A stretch of DNA of 37,950 nucleotides, taken from Streptococcus cristatus. Lineage in GTDB: Bacteria; Bacillota; Bacilli; Lactobacillales; Streptococcaceae. Position 1 is the stretch's first letter, and every line of letters starts with the position of its first letter. Made by a program: the position numbers and the translations under genes. This document shows positions 23,242-32,577 of this stretch, one piece after another. The notes under the pieces were generated by a model. That model was given only the letters and a program-made list of their open reading frames with translations. It was not told where the DNA came from and ran no database searches. The stretch lies in the NCBI RefSeq assembly GCF_001578775.1, contig NZ_KQ969062.1, positions 320,963 through 358,912 of the forward strand. The letters run 5' to 3'.

Positions 23242-24162
23242 ATGACAAAAATCGATGTGTTTGCACACGTTTTGCTGCCTGAATTTTACAAGCGTATGCT
23301 GATGCTAGATCCCGAACTGCCCCAGAAGATGCCCTTTATTCAAAACCCTATCTTGAGCGATATGGAACTTCGTCGTAAGCTCATGCCGGAAGGGGTCAAA
23401 CAAGTCATCTCTTACGTAAATGCTAATCCTGAAGACTATGCCAATGAAAAAGTAGCACCACTCTTGGTTAAGAAGGCCAATGAGGAATTGACGAAGACTG
23501 TGCGTGTCAACTCAGATATCTTTGTGGGTGGTGTCGCCATGCTGGCTTTGAATAATATTGAAGCAAGTTTGGGAATTCTGGAACAGGTTGCTCAAACAGA
23601 GGAACTTTTAGGGGTTCAGCTCTTCACACGTCATCTTGGTGAGTCTGTGGCAGATGAACGTTTCAAGTCAATTTTTGCCAAATGTGCTGCATTAGACCTT
23701 CCGATTTGGCTTCATCCTGTATTTGATGAGCGCAAGCCAGACAACAACATCGTCTTTTCTTGGGAATACGAGTTAACTCAAGCCATGTACCAGATTGTAG
23801 AGGCGGGTTATTTCCAAGAGTTCCCGAATCTTAAGGTGATTGTCCACCATGCTGGGGCCATGGCTCCCTATTTTGCAGGTCGGATTGACCGTATTTTATC
23901 TGAAACCTTAGCTAAAGATTTCCGAAAATTCTATGTAGATACAGCTATTTTAGGCAATACAAAAGCACTGGAATTAGCAGCGGATTTCTTTGGAGTGGAC
24001 CGTATTCTTTTTGGGACAGATGCCCCACTAGGTGTCGCACCGGCAGGTGCAACCCATGAGATAATTGAAGCCATTGAGAATATGACTTTGACAAATGAGC
24101 AACAGGAAGCTATTTTAGCTGATAATTTCAGTACTCTACTAGGAAAAGGAAGAGCAAAATGA
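23242..24162 (+). CDS. ACMSD-family amidohydrolase (predicted decarboxylase/hydrolase)
   Basis: This 306-residue TIM-barrel protein fits the amidohydrolase_2 (ACMSD/gamma-resorcylate decarboxylase) family. Metal-site candidates are His in KIDVFAHVLL, His in PIWLHPVFDE, His-His in VIVHHAGAMAPYFAGRI and Asp in RILFGTDAPLG. The usual first His of the N-terminal HxH is Phe (FxH), a change that may alter the metal site. I chose the ATG at 23242, preceded by AAGGAGACTCCC. The gene overlaps the ABM gene by 4 bases (ATGA). Related enzymes decarboxylate or hydrolyse aromatic or unsaturated acids; the real substrate is unknown. Confidence 0.84.
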   Translation: MTKIDVFAHVLLPEFYKRMLMLDPELPQKMPFIQNPILSDMELRRKLMPEGVKQVISYVNANPEDYANEKVAPLLVKKANEELTKTVRVNSDIFVGGVAMLALNNIEASLGILEQVAQTEELLGVQLFTRHLGESVADERFKSIFAKCAALDLPIWLHPVFDERKPDNNIVFSWEYELTQAMYQIVEAGYFQEFPNLKVIVHHAGAMAPYFAGRIDRILSETLAKDFRKFYVDTAILGNTKALELAADFFGVDRILFGTDAPLGVAPAGATHEIIEAIENMTLTNEQQEAILADNFSTLLGKGRAK

Positions 24163-24809
24163 ACAAAGAATTGCAAATGCGACTTTTTACACTCGATTGG
24201 CGACTTGAAGATTTAGAGGACTTGCAAGAAATTGGTCGTCAAAATTTTCAAACCTCAATAGAGAAAGAACCAGGAACATTCTTTATGGCAATGGGTGCTG
24301 AAAAAGAGCAACCTGAGCGAACCTATGTGATTGAAATATATGCTGATGAAAATGCTTATAAAACACATGCGGCTTCTCAACATTTTCAAGCCTTCGCCTC
24401 CTTTGCAGTAGACCATCTACAAGGCCGTCAGGTAGTCAATCTGACACCAGAGGTTTTGGTGGAGAAAGAGGGAGGACTAAGTCTTTTGCAAGCATCTAAC
24501 CAACAACTCAGAATCGAACATTTAACGATTAAGGAAAATCAGATTGCTGCCTTCAAAGGGGTTGTAGCTAAGGAGATGAAGCAGTCTATTAAACTTGAAG
24601 AAGGCGTACAACTGCTTTTTGCAGCTAGTGTGACGGAACAACCAGATGAGTGGATTTTTATTGAACTATACCAAGACCAAGAGGCTTACGACAAACATCG
24701 AGAAACCTCACATTTTAAAACCTATATCCAGAAAACTAAAGATATGGTTTTAGATAAAAGGTTGCAAGTACTGACACCCCAACTTGTGGTGAGTAGGGGG
24801 ACATTCTAA
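24159..24809 (+). CDS. Tandem ABM (antibiotic biosynthesis monooxygenase-like) protein
   Basis: The 216-residue protein is an internal duplication of an ABM ferredoxin-like domain. The stretch VIEIYADENAYKTHAASQHF (about residues 57-76) is repeated as FIELYQDQEAYDKHRETSHF (about 167-186), 110 residues later, each ending with the family (H/S)xHF motif. Single ABM domains dimerise; a tandem one would form the pair in one chain. Members act as cofactor-free monooxygenases on quinol-like rings, as YgiN-type quinol oxidases or haem-degrading enzymes. Its ATG overlaps the amidohydrolase stop (ATGA), so the products are coupled and perhaps act on the same compound. Roles are inferred. Confidence 0.85.
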   Translation: MNKELQMRLFTLDWRLEDLEDLQEIGRQNFQTSIEKEPGTFFMAMGAEKEQPERTYVIEIYADENAYKTHAASQHFQAFASFAVDHLQGRQVVNLTPEVLVEKEGGLSLLQASNQQLRIEHLTIKENQIAAFKGVVAKEMKQSIKLEEGVQLLFAASVTEQPDEWIFIELYQDQEAYDKHRETSHFKTYIQKTKDMVLDKRLQVLTPQLVVSRGTF

Positions 24810-25016
24810 AAAATCATTGAGTGCAAGAGTCGGATTGTTTGAAATCGAAAGAGTTGGAGAACTGTTTTGATTGAGTTAAAAATAAAAGAGAGATAAATTT
24901 AAAACTAATTGACTACGAACTACTCTTTTTTTATCGTACTAAAAAATAGTCACAAGATTTGAAAATAGGATAAAAAGGAGGCAATTGATTCATGTAGGCA
25001 AATAAGAAAGGTGTTT
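24810..25016. other. Intergenic region with start-stop ATG-TAG
   Basis: No gene is evident. AAAAGGAGG (about 24974-24982) is a strong ribosome site followed 10 bases later by ATG directly joined to TAG (24992-24997), ahead of a second, weaker site AGAAAGG and the true start at 25017. A-T rich sequence at about 24888-24933 has weak hairpin potential (AAAAGAG with CTCTTTTT). Confidence 0.45.
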
Positions 25017-25877
25017 ATGATTAAAAAGACGTTTACTATCGGTATTCTTGCAATGCTTGCCCTTGTTTGTGCAGGTGGTTGGTATTTCATTCACCAAAAC
25101 CAAGCGCAGGCCGTAAAAGCAGAAGCAAGAAAAACATATATCCAATCAAGCCGTCCGACTATCTTTTTCCATGGTTGGGGTTCAAGCAGTCGTGCAGAAA
25201 TACATATGGCTAATGCGGCTAAAAAAGCTGGCGTTACTCAGACTATTATCAAAGCTAAGGTAGCTGAGGATGGGACAGTCACTCTAAAAGGAACCATTCC
25301 TAAAGATGCTGTCAATCCGATTGTCCTAGTCAATTTTGACAATAATCGAGGGGCTAGCACTCAGGATCAGGGCAACTATGCCTACGCTGTTGTCAAAGCT
25401 CTCCAAAATACTTATGGAATTAAGGAGATGAATATGGTTGCTCACTCATACGGGAATATGGCCATCGTCTACTATATGCTCCAACACGGCAGTGATACGA
25501 GTCTACCTAAACTGATCAAACAAGTGGATATTGCTGGTCACTTTAACGGAATCATTGGTATGGATGAACCGAAAAATATCACACTAGATGACGAAGGAAA
25601 ACCATCTAGCATGACAGAGTCTTATCAAGAGCTCTTGTCTCTTGGAAATCACTACCCTCAAGGTCAGGTTGAAGTTCTTAACATCTATGGCAATACAGGT
25701 AAAGGGAGTGATGAGCGCGTGACCAATTTGTCTAGTCAATCTTTGGGCTACCTGCTTAAAGGACATGTCAAATCTTATCAAGAAAAGGAAATCACAGGTC
25801 CTGATGGCCAACACAGTAAACTTCATGAAACAGCTTTAGTTGATGAGCCGATGATTGCTTTCTTGTGGGGTAAATGA
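25017..25877 (+). CDS. Exported alpha/beta hydrolase (DUF915 family)
   Basis: The 286-residue protein has an N-terminal signal or anchor segment (TIGILAMLALVCAGGWYFI, residues about 7-25) and an alpha/beta hydrolase domain of the DUF915 type. FFHGWGSSS (about 50-58) is the oxyanion loop, AHSYGN (Ser144) is the nucleophile elbow and a late His lies in GQHSKLHETALV. DUF915 proteins are cell-surface hydrolases of Firmicutes with poorly known substrates. The ATG at 25017 follows AGAAAGG at a 5-bp spacing; an in-frame GTG at 25011 overlaps that site. It is a single-gene unit ended by the long hairpin repeat at 25898. Confidence 0.87.
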   Translation: MIKKTFTIGILAMLALVCAGGWYFIHQNQAQAVKAEARKTYIQSSRPTIFFHGWGSSSRAEIHMANAAKKAGVTQTIIKAKVAEDGTVTLKGTIPKDAVNPIVLVNFDNNRGASTQDQGNYAYAVVKALQNTYGIKEMNMVAHSYGNMAIVYYMLQHGSDTSLPKLIKQVDIAGHFNGIIGMDEPKNITLDDEGKPSSMTESYQELLSLGNHYPQGQVEVLNIYGNTGKGSDERVTNLSSQSLGYLLKGHVKSYQEKEITGPDGQHSKLHETALVDEPMIAFLWGK

Positions 25878-25897
25878 GTTTATAAGAAAACAAAAAA

Positions 25898-26078
25898 GAG
25901 AGTGGGACAGAAATCGGTAATTCGTTAGAATTCGATTTCGTCGTCTCACCTCCGCACAGTTGAGTAGGGCTGTAAAAGCTGATAAAATCAGCGTAGTAGA
26001 GCCCACTCAACCACTGCGTCTTGCTCGACATCCAAAGACAATTGAGAGGCTAGGACTTTTGTCCCAGCCTCTTTTTTT
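25898..26078. repeat. Hairpin-rich intergenic repeat, copy 1
   Basis: About 180 bp, almost identical to 29828-30004 (a handful of substitutions and one indel by eye). Ends GAGAGTGGGACA and TGTCCCAGCCTC are near-complementary. Internal hairpins include AAATCG/CGATTT around AATTC/GAATT, GAGT/ACTC around GCTGAT/ATCAGC, and a terminal GAGGCTAGGAC/GTCCCAGCCTC with a T tract. It separates two convergent genes and overlaps the stop of the LtrA gene, so it likely works as a two-way terminator. Confidence 0.8.
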
Positions 26079-27222
26079 AATACAAATCCCAATCTGGAGT
26101 TGAGAATTTCTTAGTTCGGGTCATATAAAAATGTGTGAAATGGACTTCCATTGCTAAGGTCATCAAGGTTGCAATGGTGATGACAATGGTAGGATTGGCT
26201 GAAAAAAGAAGGGAGAGAGCCAGTCCGATAAGGAAGAATGCGACTTGCAAGCCATAATAGAGCTTGTCATACTTGAGGTAACTCTTGTTAAAATAGCCAT
26301 TTGCAAGGATAGCAGCTTGAAAGAGGCCGATACCCGTATAGAAGAAACTAGTCGCAAAAAGGTGATGGACATCTGGATTGACCAAGAAACTCATAGAAAC
26401 AGTCACCATAATTAAGCCAATGAAAATTGGATAATGGCTGTAGATTAAGAAGATTCCTTTGTTCTTTCCTTCTTCATCAATGGCATGGTCAAACTGACCA
26501 AAGTAGTTCATAAAGAGGTTGACCATGATGATAAAGTAAAGGATAGAGTGGATAGAGAAATTTTCAACTGTAAAGAAGTCCGCTAGTCCCATAATCATCT
26601 CTCCGAAGGTAATAATAACCAGTAATGAGATACGCTCAATCAGGTGGGGGAGATTGATCTGAAAACTTCTAGCATGTCGAGTCAAGGTGATGGGCATGAT
26701 AAAGGTTAAAAGAATCCCAGTCATGTAAATATGAATCCCAATATGAATTGGCAAAAGAGCAGCTAGGTAGACCAAAATGGTTCGAAGCCCCGTCATCCAA
26801 AGAAAACCCTTGATACTTTTCCGATTAGCCGGAGTGGTAGACTTACGCAAATACTCTACTAGATATTGGGAAAATAGGGTTAGGGTCAAAGTTCCAACTG
26901 CCCAGCAGAAGGTATGGAAATAGGACTGCCAGTCATTAGTAATCATATTTGATATCAAGAGCAGCATGGCCATATTGATGAACATGACAGTCATATTGAA
27001 AAGGGAATTCTTTCCATAGCGGTTGGTATAGACGGTCTGAATCATCCAAGAATTGACCAGAACCAGAAGCATCATCAGGAAACCAAAGATGGCATCTAAC
27101 GATAAGACACCATGGTGAAGATGATGGATAAGGGCAGTTGTTTTGGAAATGGCATAAACAAAGACCAGATCATAAAAGAGTTCACTATACTCTACTCGTT
27201 TGTGCTTGATGAGGGATGTCAT
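26077..27222 (-). CDS. Low temperature requirement A (LtrA) family membrane protein, second copy
   Basis: A 381-residue polytopic protein (about 11-12 hydrophobic segments) with the family start KRVEYSELFYDLVFVYAISKTT and the central block LIERISLLVIITFGEMIMGL. It is a diverged paralogue of the protein encoded at 7843-8997, sharing the two signature blocks and length. GAAAGGA precedes the ATG. Its TATAAT lies at 27262-27257, and the IS element starts 28 bp further upstream, leaving little native promoter; the -35 position (about 27285-27280) is just a T-run. The stop codon overlaps the T tract of the repeat at 25898-26078. Function unknown. Confidence 0.85.
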   Translation of the reverse strand: MTSLIKHKRVEYSELFYDLVFVYAISKTTALIHHLHHGVLSLDAIFGFLMMLLVLVNSWMIQTVYTNRYGKNSLFNMTVMFINMAMLLLISNMITNDWQSYFHTFCWAVGTLTLTLFSQYLVEYLRKSTTPANRKSIKGFLWMTGLRTILVYLAALLPIHIGIHIYMTGILLTFIMPITLTRHARSFQINLPHLIERISLLVIITFGEMIMGLADFFTVENFSIHSILYFIIMVNLFMNYFGQFDHAIDEEGKNKGIFLIYSHYPIFIGLIMVTVSMSFLVNPDVHHLFATSFFYTGIGLFQAAILANGYFNKSYLKYDKLYYGLQVAFFLIGLALSLLFSANPTIVITIATLMTLAMEVHFTHFYMTRTKKFSTPDWDLY

Positions 27223-27289
27223 AATAGTCCTTTCAAAGTGTGAATGTCAATTCATTATTATATCAAAAAGAAGAGGATAAAAAAAGTTA

Positions 27290-28089
27290 GAACCTGTATT
27301 CACAACATCATAACGTCCTTAAAATCCGATGAATGTGAGATAGTTTTACAAAAGCAACTTCAGATGATACAGATTTTTCAACATCCTTGGCTAATCTTCG
27401 ATAGTGGTTCAACCATGAGAAAGTCTGCTCTACTACCCAACGCTTTGGTATGATTCGCCAACTTCCTTTGATTTTTTCAGAAATATCTACTGGACACTGG
27501 AACTCCTGTGCCATCATCTCTTCAAAACTTTTCCTATAACCAGCATCAGCTGAAAAAGCCTTGATTGTCGGGAATGGTGCCATCACTTGACGCGCTACTA
27601 AAATCCCTGATTTTGTGTCGTGAAGATTAGCTGCATGAACCACAACATCAAGAAGATTCCCCATGGTATCAACCACAATGTGGCGCTTTCTCCCTTTTAC
27701 TTTTTTACCGCCGTCAATACCTCGTTCCTCTGCAGCATCCGTTGTTTTCACTATGATAGCATAGGTTGGAGAGACTGACCTATCAGCTTTTAGTCGCTTT
27801 TTTTAACCAGCTCAGTCAAGATGGTATCCCACAGACCACTCGCCTTAGCACGACGAAAGAAACTCCATACCGTTGGATAAGGAGGAAAGTCATGAGGGAG
27901 CATGCGCCATTGACAGCCTGTTTTAGTGATGTACAAAGTCGCATTAACAAGTTCTCGTTTCGACCATTTATAGGTGCGGTGTTTGGAGAAATAGGGTTCA
28001 AGCTTTGCCCATTCTTGATCGTTTAAATCAGTATCATATGCTTTTCGTGTCATAACTTTAGTTTAACATTTTTTTGTGAATGCAGGTTC
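27290..28089 (-). mobile_element. IS5-family insertion sequence, IS1381-like
   Basis: An 800-bp element bounded by near-perfect inverted repeats, GAACCTGTATTCACA at the left and the complement of GAACCTGCATTCACA at the right. TTA stands on both flanks (27287-27289 and 28090-28092), a 3-bp duplication as made by the IS427 group of IS5. The two transposase frames are joined by an A7G slip site. The element looks complete. The name IS1381-like is from memory of the pneumococcal element. Confidence 0.85.
27308..28053 (-). CDS. IS5-family transposase, produced by -1 frameshift
   Basis: Two overlapping frames make one DDE transposase. The first (28053-27790) gives 87 residues starting MTRKAYDTDLNDQEWAKLEP with the DUF4096 helix-turn-helix and WRMLPHDFPPYPTVWSFFRR. 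The second (to 27308) has the catalytic core: GGKKVKGRKRHIVVDTMG, ADAGYRKSFEE and the final WVVEQTFSWLNHYRRLAKD carrying the DDE Glu. At AAAAAAAG (minus strand, 27804-27797) a -1 slip turns VKKSD-stop into VKKKRLKADRS and reads through without a stop. This is the usual arrangement in such elements, so the gene is probably functional rather than broken. Confidence 0.85.
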
Positions 28090-28206
28090 TTAGACTTATG
28101 GTCCTAAAGGAGAAAATTCTAATTCAGACTAGAGAATCGTCCAATGATGAGAAAAAATTGAAAACTCTTCAAACCTTCTCCATCTTATCCTAGGTATCAA
28201 ATTTTT

Positions 28207-28775
28207 TTATTGCTTTTTTTCTTTCACTGGAATGGTCTTGATGACATGGGCAGGATTTCCAGCTAGCACGACATTGTCTCCAAATGATTTGGTGATGACC
28301 GCCCCCGCTCCTGCTACGACATTGTCTCCCAAGGTGAACCAGGTAGAACCGTCACTCCCCCACCAGTCCAGAAATTATCCCTAATCGTGATAGGTGCTCC
28401 GTACTCGATGCCGGAATTGCGCTCCTCAGGATCCAAAGGATGAAGGGGAGTCAAAAACTGACAGTTGGGTCCAATCATAGCATTGTTCCCAATCGTGATG
28501 GGACAGACATCTAGCATGGTCAGATTCCAATTGGCATAGAAGTACTCGCCGACGTGGATATTGATTCCATAGTCCGTGCAAAAGCCTGTTTCCGTGTGGA
28601 GGTGTTGGCCGGTGCTTCCAAACCAAGATTGGATGATAGCCGTCCGCTTTTTCGCATCTTGTTCTTGGTTAGAAGCGTATTGTTGGCGACGAGATTCTTG
28701 AGCAAGCTGTCTGAGTTCAGGGTCACCGGGCAAGTAGTAGTGACCGGCGATCATTTTTTGGTATTCAGATGTCAT
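28207..28775 (-). pseudogene. Sugar O-acetyltransferase with frameshift
   Basis: The frame from 28775 encodes a maltose/galactoside acetyltransferase: Mac domain YQKMIAGHYYLPGDPELRQL, hexapeptide repeats, the catalytic region PLHPLDPEERNSG and [16 protein letters not shown]. After LPG (about 28340) one base appears to be missing, so it runs SPWETMS and stops. Restoring a base gives the expected [20 protein letters not shown] ending (read here as [19 protein letters not shown]) through to [13 protein letters not shown] and a TAA at 28207. The protein is thus cut at 153 of about 189 residues and lacks its last helix turns. The break could be a sequencing slip or real decay. An intact relative is at 5605-6192. 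Confidence 0.82.
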
Positions 28776-28904
28776 AAAGCCTCCAGACGTTTCATTTTCT
28801 TTCTATTATATATATCAAAAGAAACCCTAGTGACTCAAGGGCAGCTTCTTGTTCTATTCTTTTTCTGAGCAAGATACTTGCTTTTTTAAAAAATGAAGTT
28901 ATAA

Positions 28905-28933
28905 TTGACTTATCAACTGTTGATTTATCAAAT
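28905..28933 (+). promoter_or_regulatory. marR promoter with operator between -35 and -10
   Basis: TTGACT (28905-28910) and TCAAAT (28928-28933) are 17 bp apart. Between them ATCAACTGTTGAT (28912-28924) has perfect 6-bp arms around one base. A repressor bound here would block polymerase, as expected for MarR autoregulation. Confidence 0.65.
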
Positions 28934-28950
28934 ATAGAAAGGAGCTGAAG

Positions 28951-29382
28951 ATGATCTCAATCAATGATCTCCTCTACCAGCTTCATCTGGCTGACCAGGC
29001 GACGACCCACCTTTTTGAAAAGGAGCTAGGAATCAGCCTGACCCGCTACCAGATGTTGCAGTATCTCTTGTTGCATGGGGAGTCAAGTCAAATTGCCCTC
29101 AAGGATATCTTGAGGATTGACCAAGCAGCTTTGGCTCGCCATTTTAAGATTTTGGAGGAAGAGGGCTATGTCACTAGAGAACGTAACCCACTGAACCAAA
29201 GAGAGTCGATTGTAGCCTTGACAGAGGATGCGCGTGAGCAGCTACTTACCCATCCGTCTGCGCATCATCTCTCCACAAAGGAGCAGATGGAAAGTATTTT
29301 GACAGCGAGCGAAAGCAAGGAGCTGTCTCGATTGTTGGAAAAATTAGTTACTGGCTTGGAAGAAGTCAGCCTGGAACATTAG
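28951..29382 (+). CDS. MarR-family transcriptional regulator
   Basis: The 143-residue protein has the MarR winged helix-turn-helix (about residues 28-100): LTRYQMLQYLLLHGESSQIALKDIL, the recognition helix IDQAALARHFKILEEEGYV, and the wing RERNPLNQRESIVALT. Helices at both ends form the dimer interface. AAAGGAG precedes the ATG at a good distance. It is followed after 15 bp by a DUF1304 gene, its likely target, and an operator palindrome lies inside its own promoter. The inducing ligand is unknown; MarR proteins often sense phenolic or oxidant compounds. Confidence 0.88.
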   Translation: MISINDLLYQLHLADQATTHLFEKELGISLTRYQMLQYLLLHGESSQIALKDILRIDQAALARHFKILEEEGYVTRERNPLNQRESIVALTEDAREQLLTHPSAHHLSTKEQMESILTASESKELSRLLEKLVTGLEEVSLEH

Positions 29383-29397
29383 AAAGTAGGAATACAC

Positions 29398-29760
29398 ATG
29401 TCACTTATCACCCTTATCTTAGCAAGTCTTGTCGCTTTAGAACACATCTATATCTTTTATCTAGAAAGCATCGCGACCCAGTCAGATGCAACCAGCCGTG
29501 TCTTTAACATGGAAAAGGAAGAATTGGCCCGAAAATCCGTCACCTCCCTCTTTAAAAATCAAGGAATTTACAATCTATTGATTGCCCTTTTCCTCCTCTA
29601 TGGCATTTTTATCTCTGGCAGTCTTGAGATTGTGACCATTTTTGTCCTCTTTGTTATCGGAGCAGCCACTTATGGATCGCTTACAGCCGACAAGAAAATC
29701 ATCCTCAAGCAAGGTGGCCCAGCGATTTTGGCCTTGATTTCTATCTTGCTCTTTAAATAA
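29398..29760 (+). CDS. DUF1304 small membrane protein
   Basis: A 120-residue protein with four hydrophobic segments (about residues 3-20, 55-72, 76-95, 103-119) and the family signature LVALEHIYIFYLE at the start. FKNQGIYNLLIALFLLYG and FVLFVIGAATYGSLTADKK follow. DUF1304 proteins are small bacterial membrane proteins of unknown function, often near MarR regulators. AAAGTAGGAA lies before the ATG. It is the second gene of the marR unit and is followed by a clear terminator. Confidence 0.87.
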   Translation: MSLITLILASLVALEHIYIFYLESIATQSDATSRVFNMEKEELARKSVTSLFKNQGIYNLLIALFLLYGIFISGSLEIVTIFVLFVIGAATYGSLTADKKIILKQGGPAILALISILLFK

Positions 29761-29778
29761 AGGAAAATAAAGAAAAAG

Positions 29779-29819
29779 CCTGAACTCGAGCATTAAGAGA
29801 ACTTGAGTTCAGGTTTTTT
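29779..29819 (+). terminator. Terminator of marR-DUF1304
   Basis: CCTGAACTCGAG (29779-29790) pairs with CTTGAGTTCAGG (29802-29813), with one G-T pair, followed by T6. Confidence 0.88.
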
Positions 29820-29827
29820 GGTTTTGA

Positions 29828-30004
29828 GAGAGTGGGACAGAAATCGGTAATTCGTTAGAATTCGATTTCGTCGTCCCACCTCCGCACAGTTGAGTAGGGC
29901 TGTAAAAGCTGATGAAATCAGCGCAGTAGAGCCCACTCAACCACTGCGTCTTGCTCGACAATCCAAAAACAATTGAGAGGCTAGGACTTTTGTCCCAGCC
30001 TCTT
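29828..30004. repeat. Hairpin-rich intergenic repeat, copy 2
   Basis: This is the partner of 25898-26078 in the same orientation, with the same ends and hairpins. The differences noticed are CCC for CTC near 29876, GATGAAATCAGCGC for GATAAAATCAGCGT, one extra A after CGACA and AAAAAC for AAAGAC. It lies between the DUF1304 terminator and the 3' side of the next LysR gene. Confidence 0.8.
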
Positions 30005-30091
30005 GCTTTTTCCTAAAAATGCTCGTTAAGCATTTTAGGGGAGGTTAAGAAGAGGGGGATCATAGAAGGATGGACTAGATTTTAAATTTAA

Positions 30092-30159
30092 ATATCGATT
30101 TTATAAATATTATCTATTTAAAATATTCGATTTACAAATATAGGTTAAACCGATATAAT
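30092..30159 (+). promoter_or_regulatory. Orphan plus-strand promoter with A/T direct repeats
   Basis: TTTACA (30131-30136) and TATAAT (30154-30159) are exactly 17 bp apart, a strong promoter reading into the 3' end of the minus-strand LysR gene. Just upstream, a motif of about 20 bp (AATATCGATTTTATAAATAT, then AATATTCGATTTACAAATAT) is repeated with one gap, the second copy overlapping the -35. No open frame follows: ATG AAA GCG is stopped at once. It is either a relic of a lost gene or the promoter of an antisense RNA. Confidence 0.55.
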
Positions 30160-30169
30160 GAAAGCGTAA

Positions 30170-32560
<2,391 letters not shown>

Positions 32561-32577
32561 AGAAGTAGGATAATACT

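Noticed and set aside
27308..28053. Transposase as a pseudogene because it is in two frames
   Set aside because: The A7G slip site at the overlap gives a continuous product on -1 shifting, which is normal for this type of element.
25898..30004. Composite transposon flanked by the two long repeats
   Set aside because: The repeats contain no transposase and the single IS is internal and has its own ends, so recombination between repeats is a better idea than transposition.
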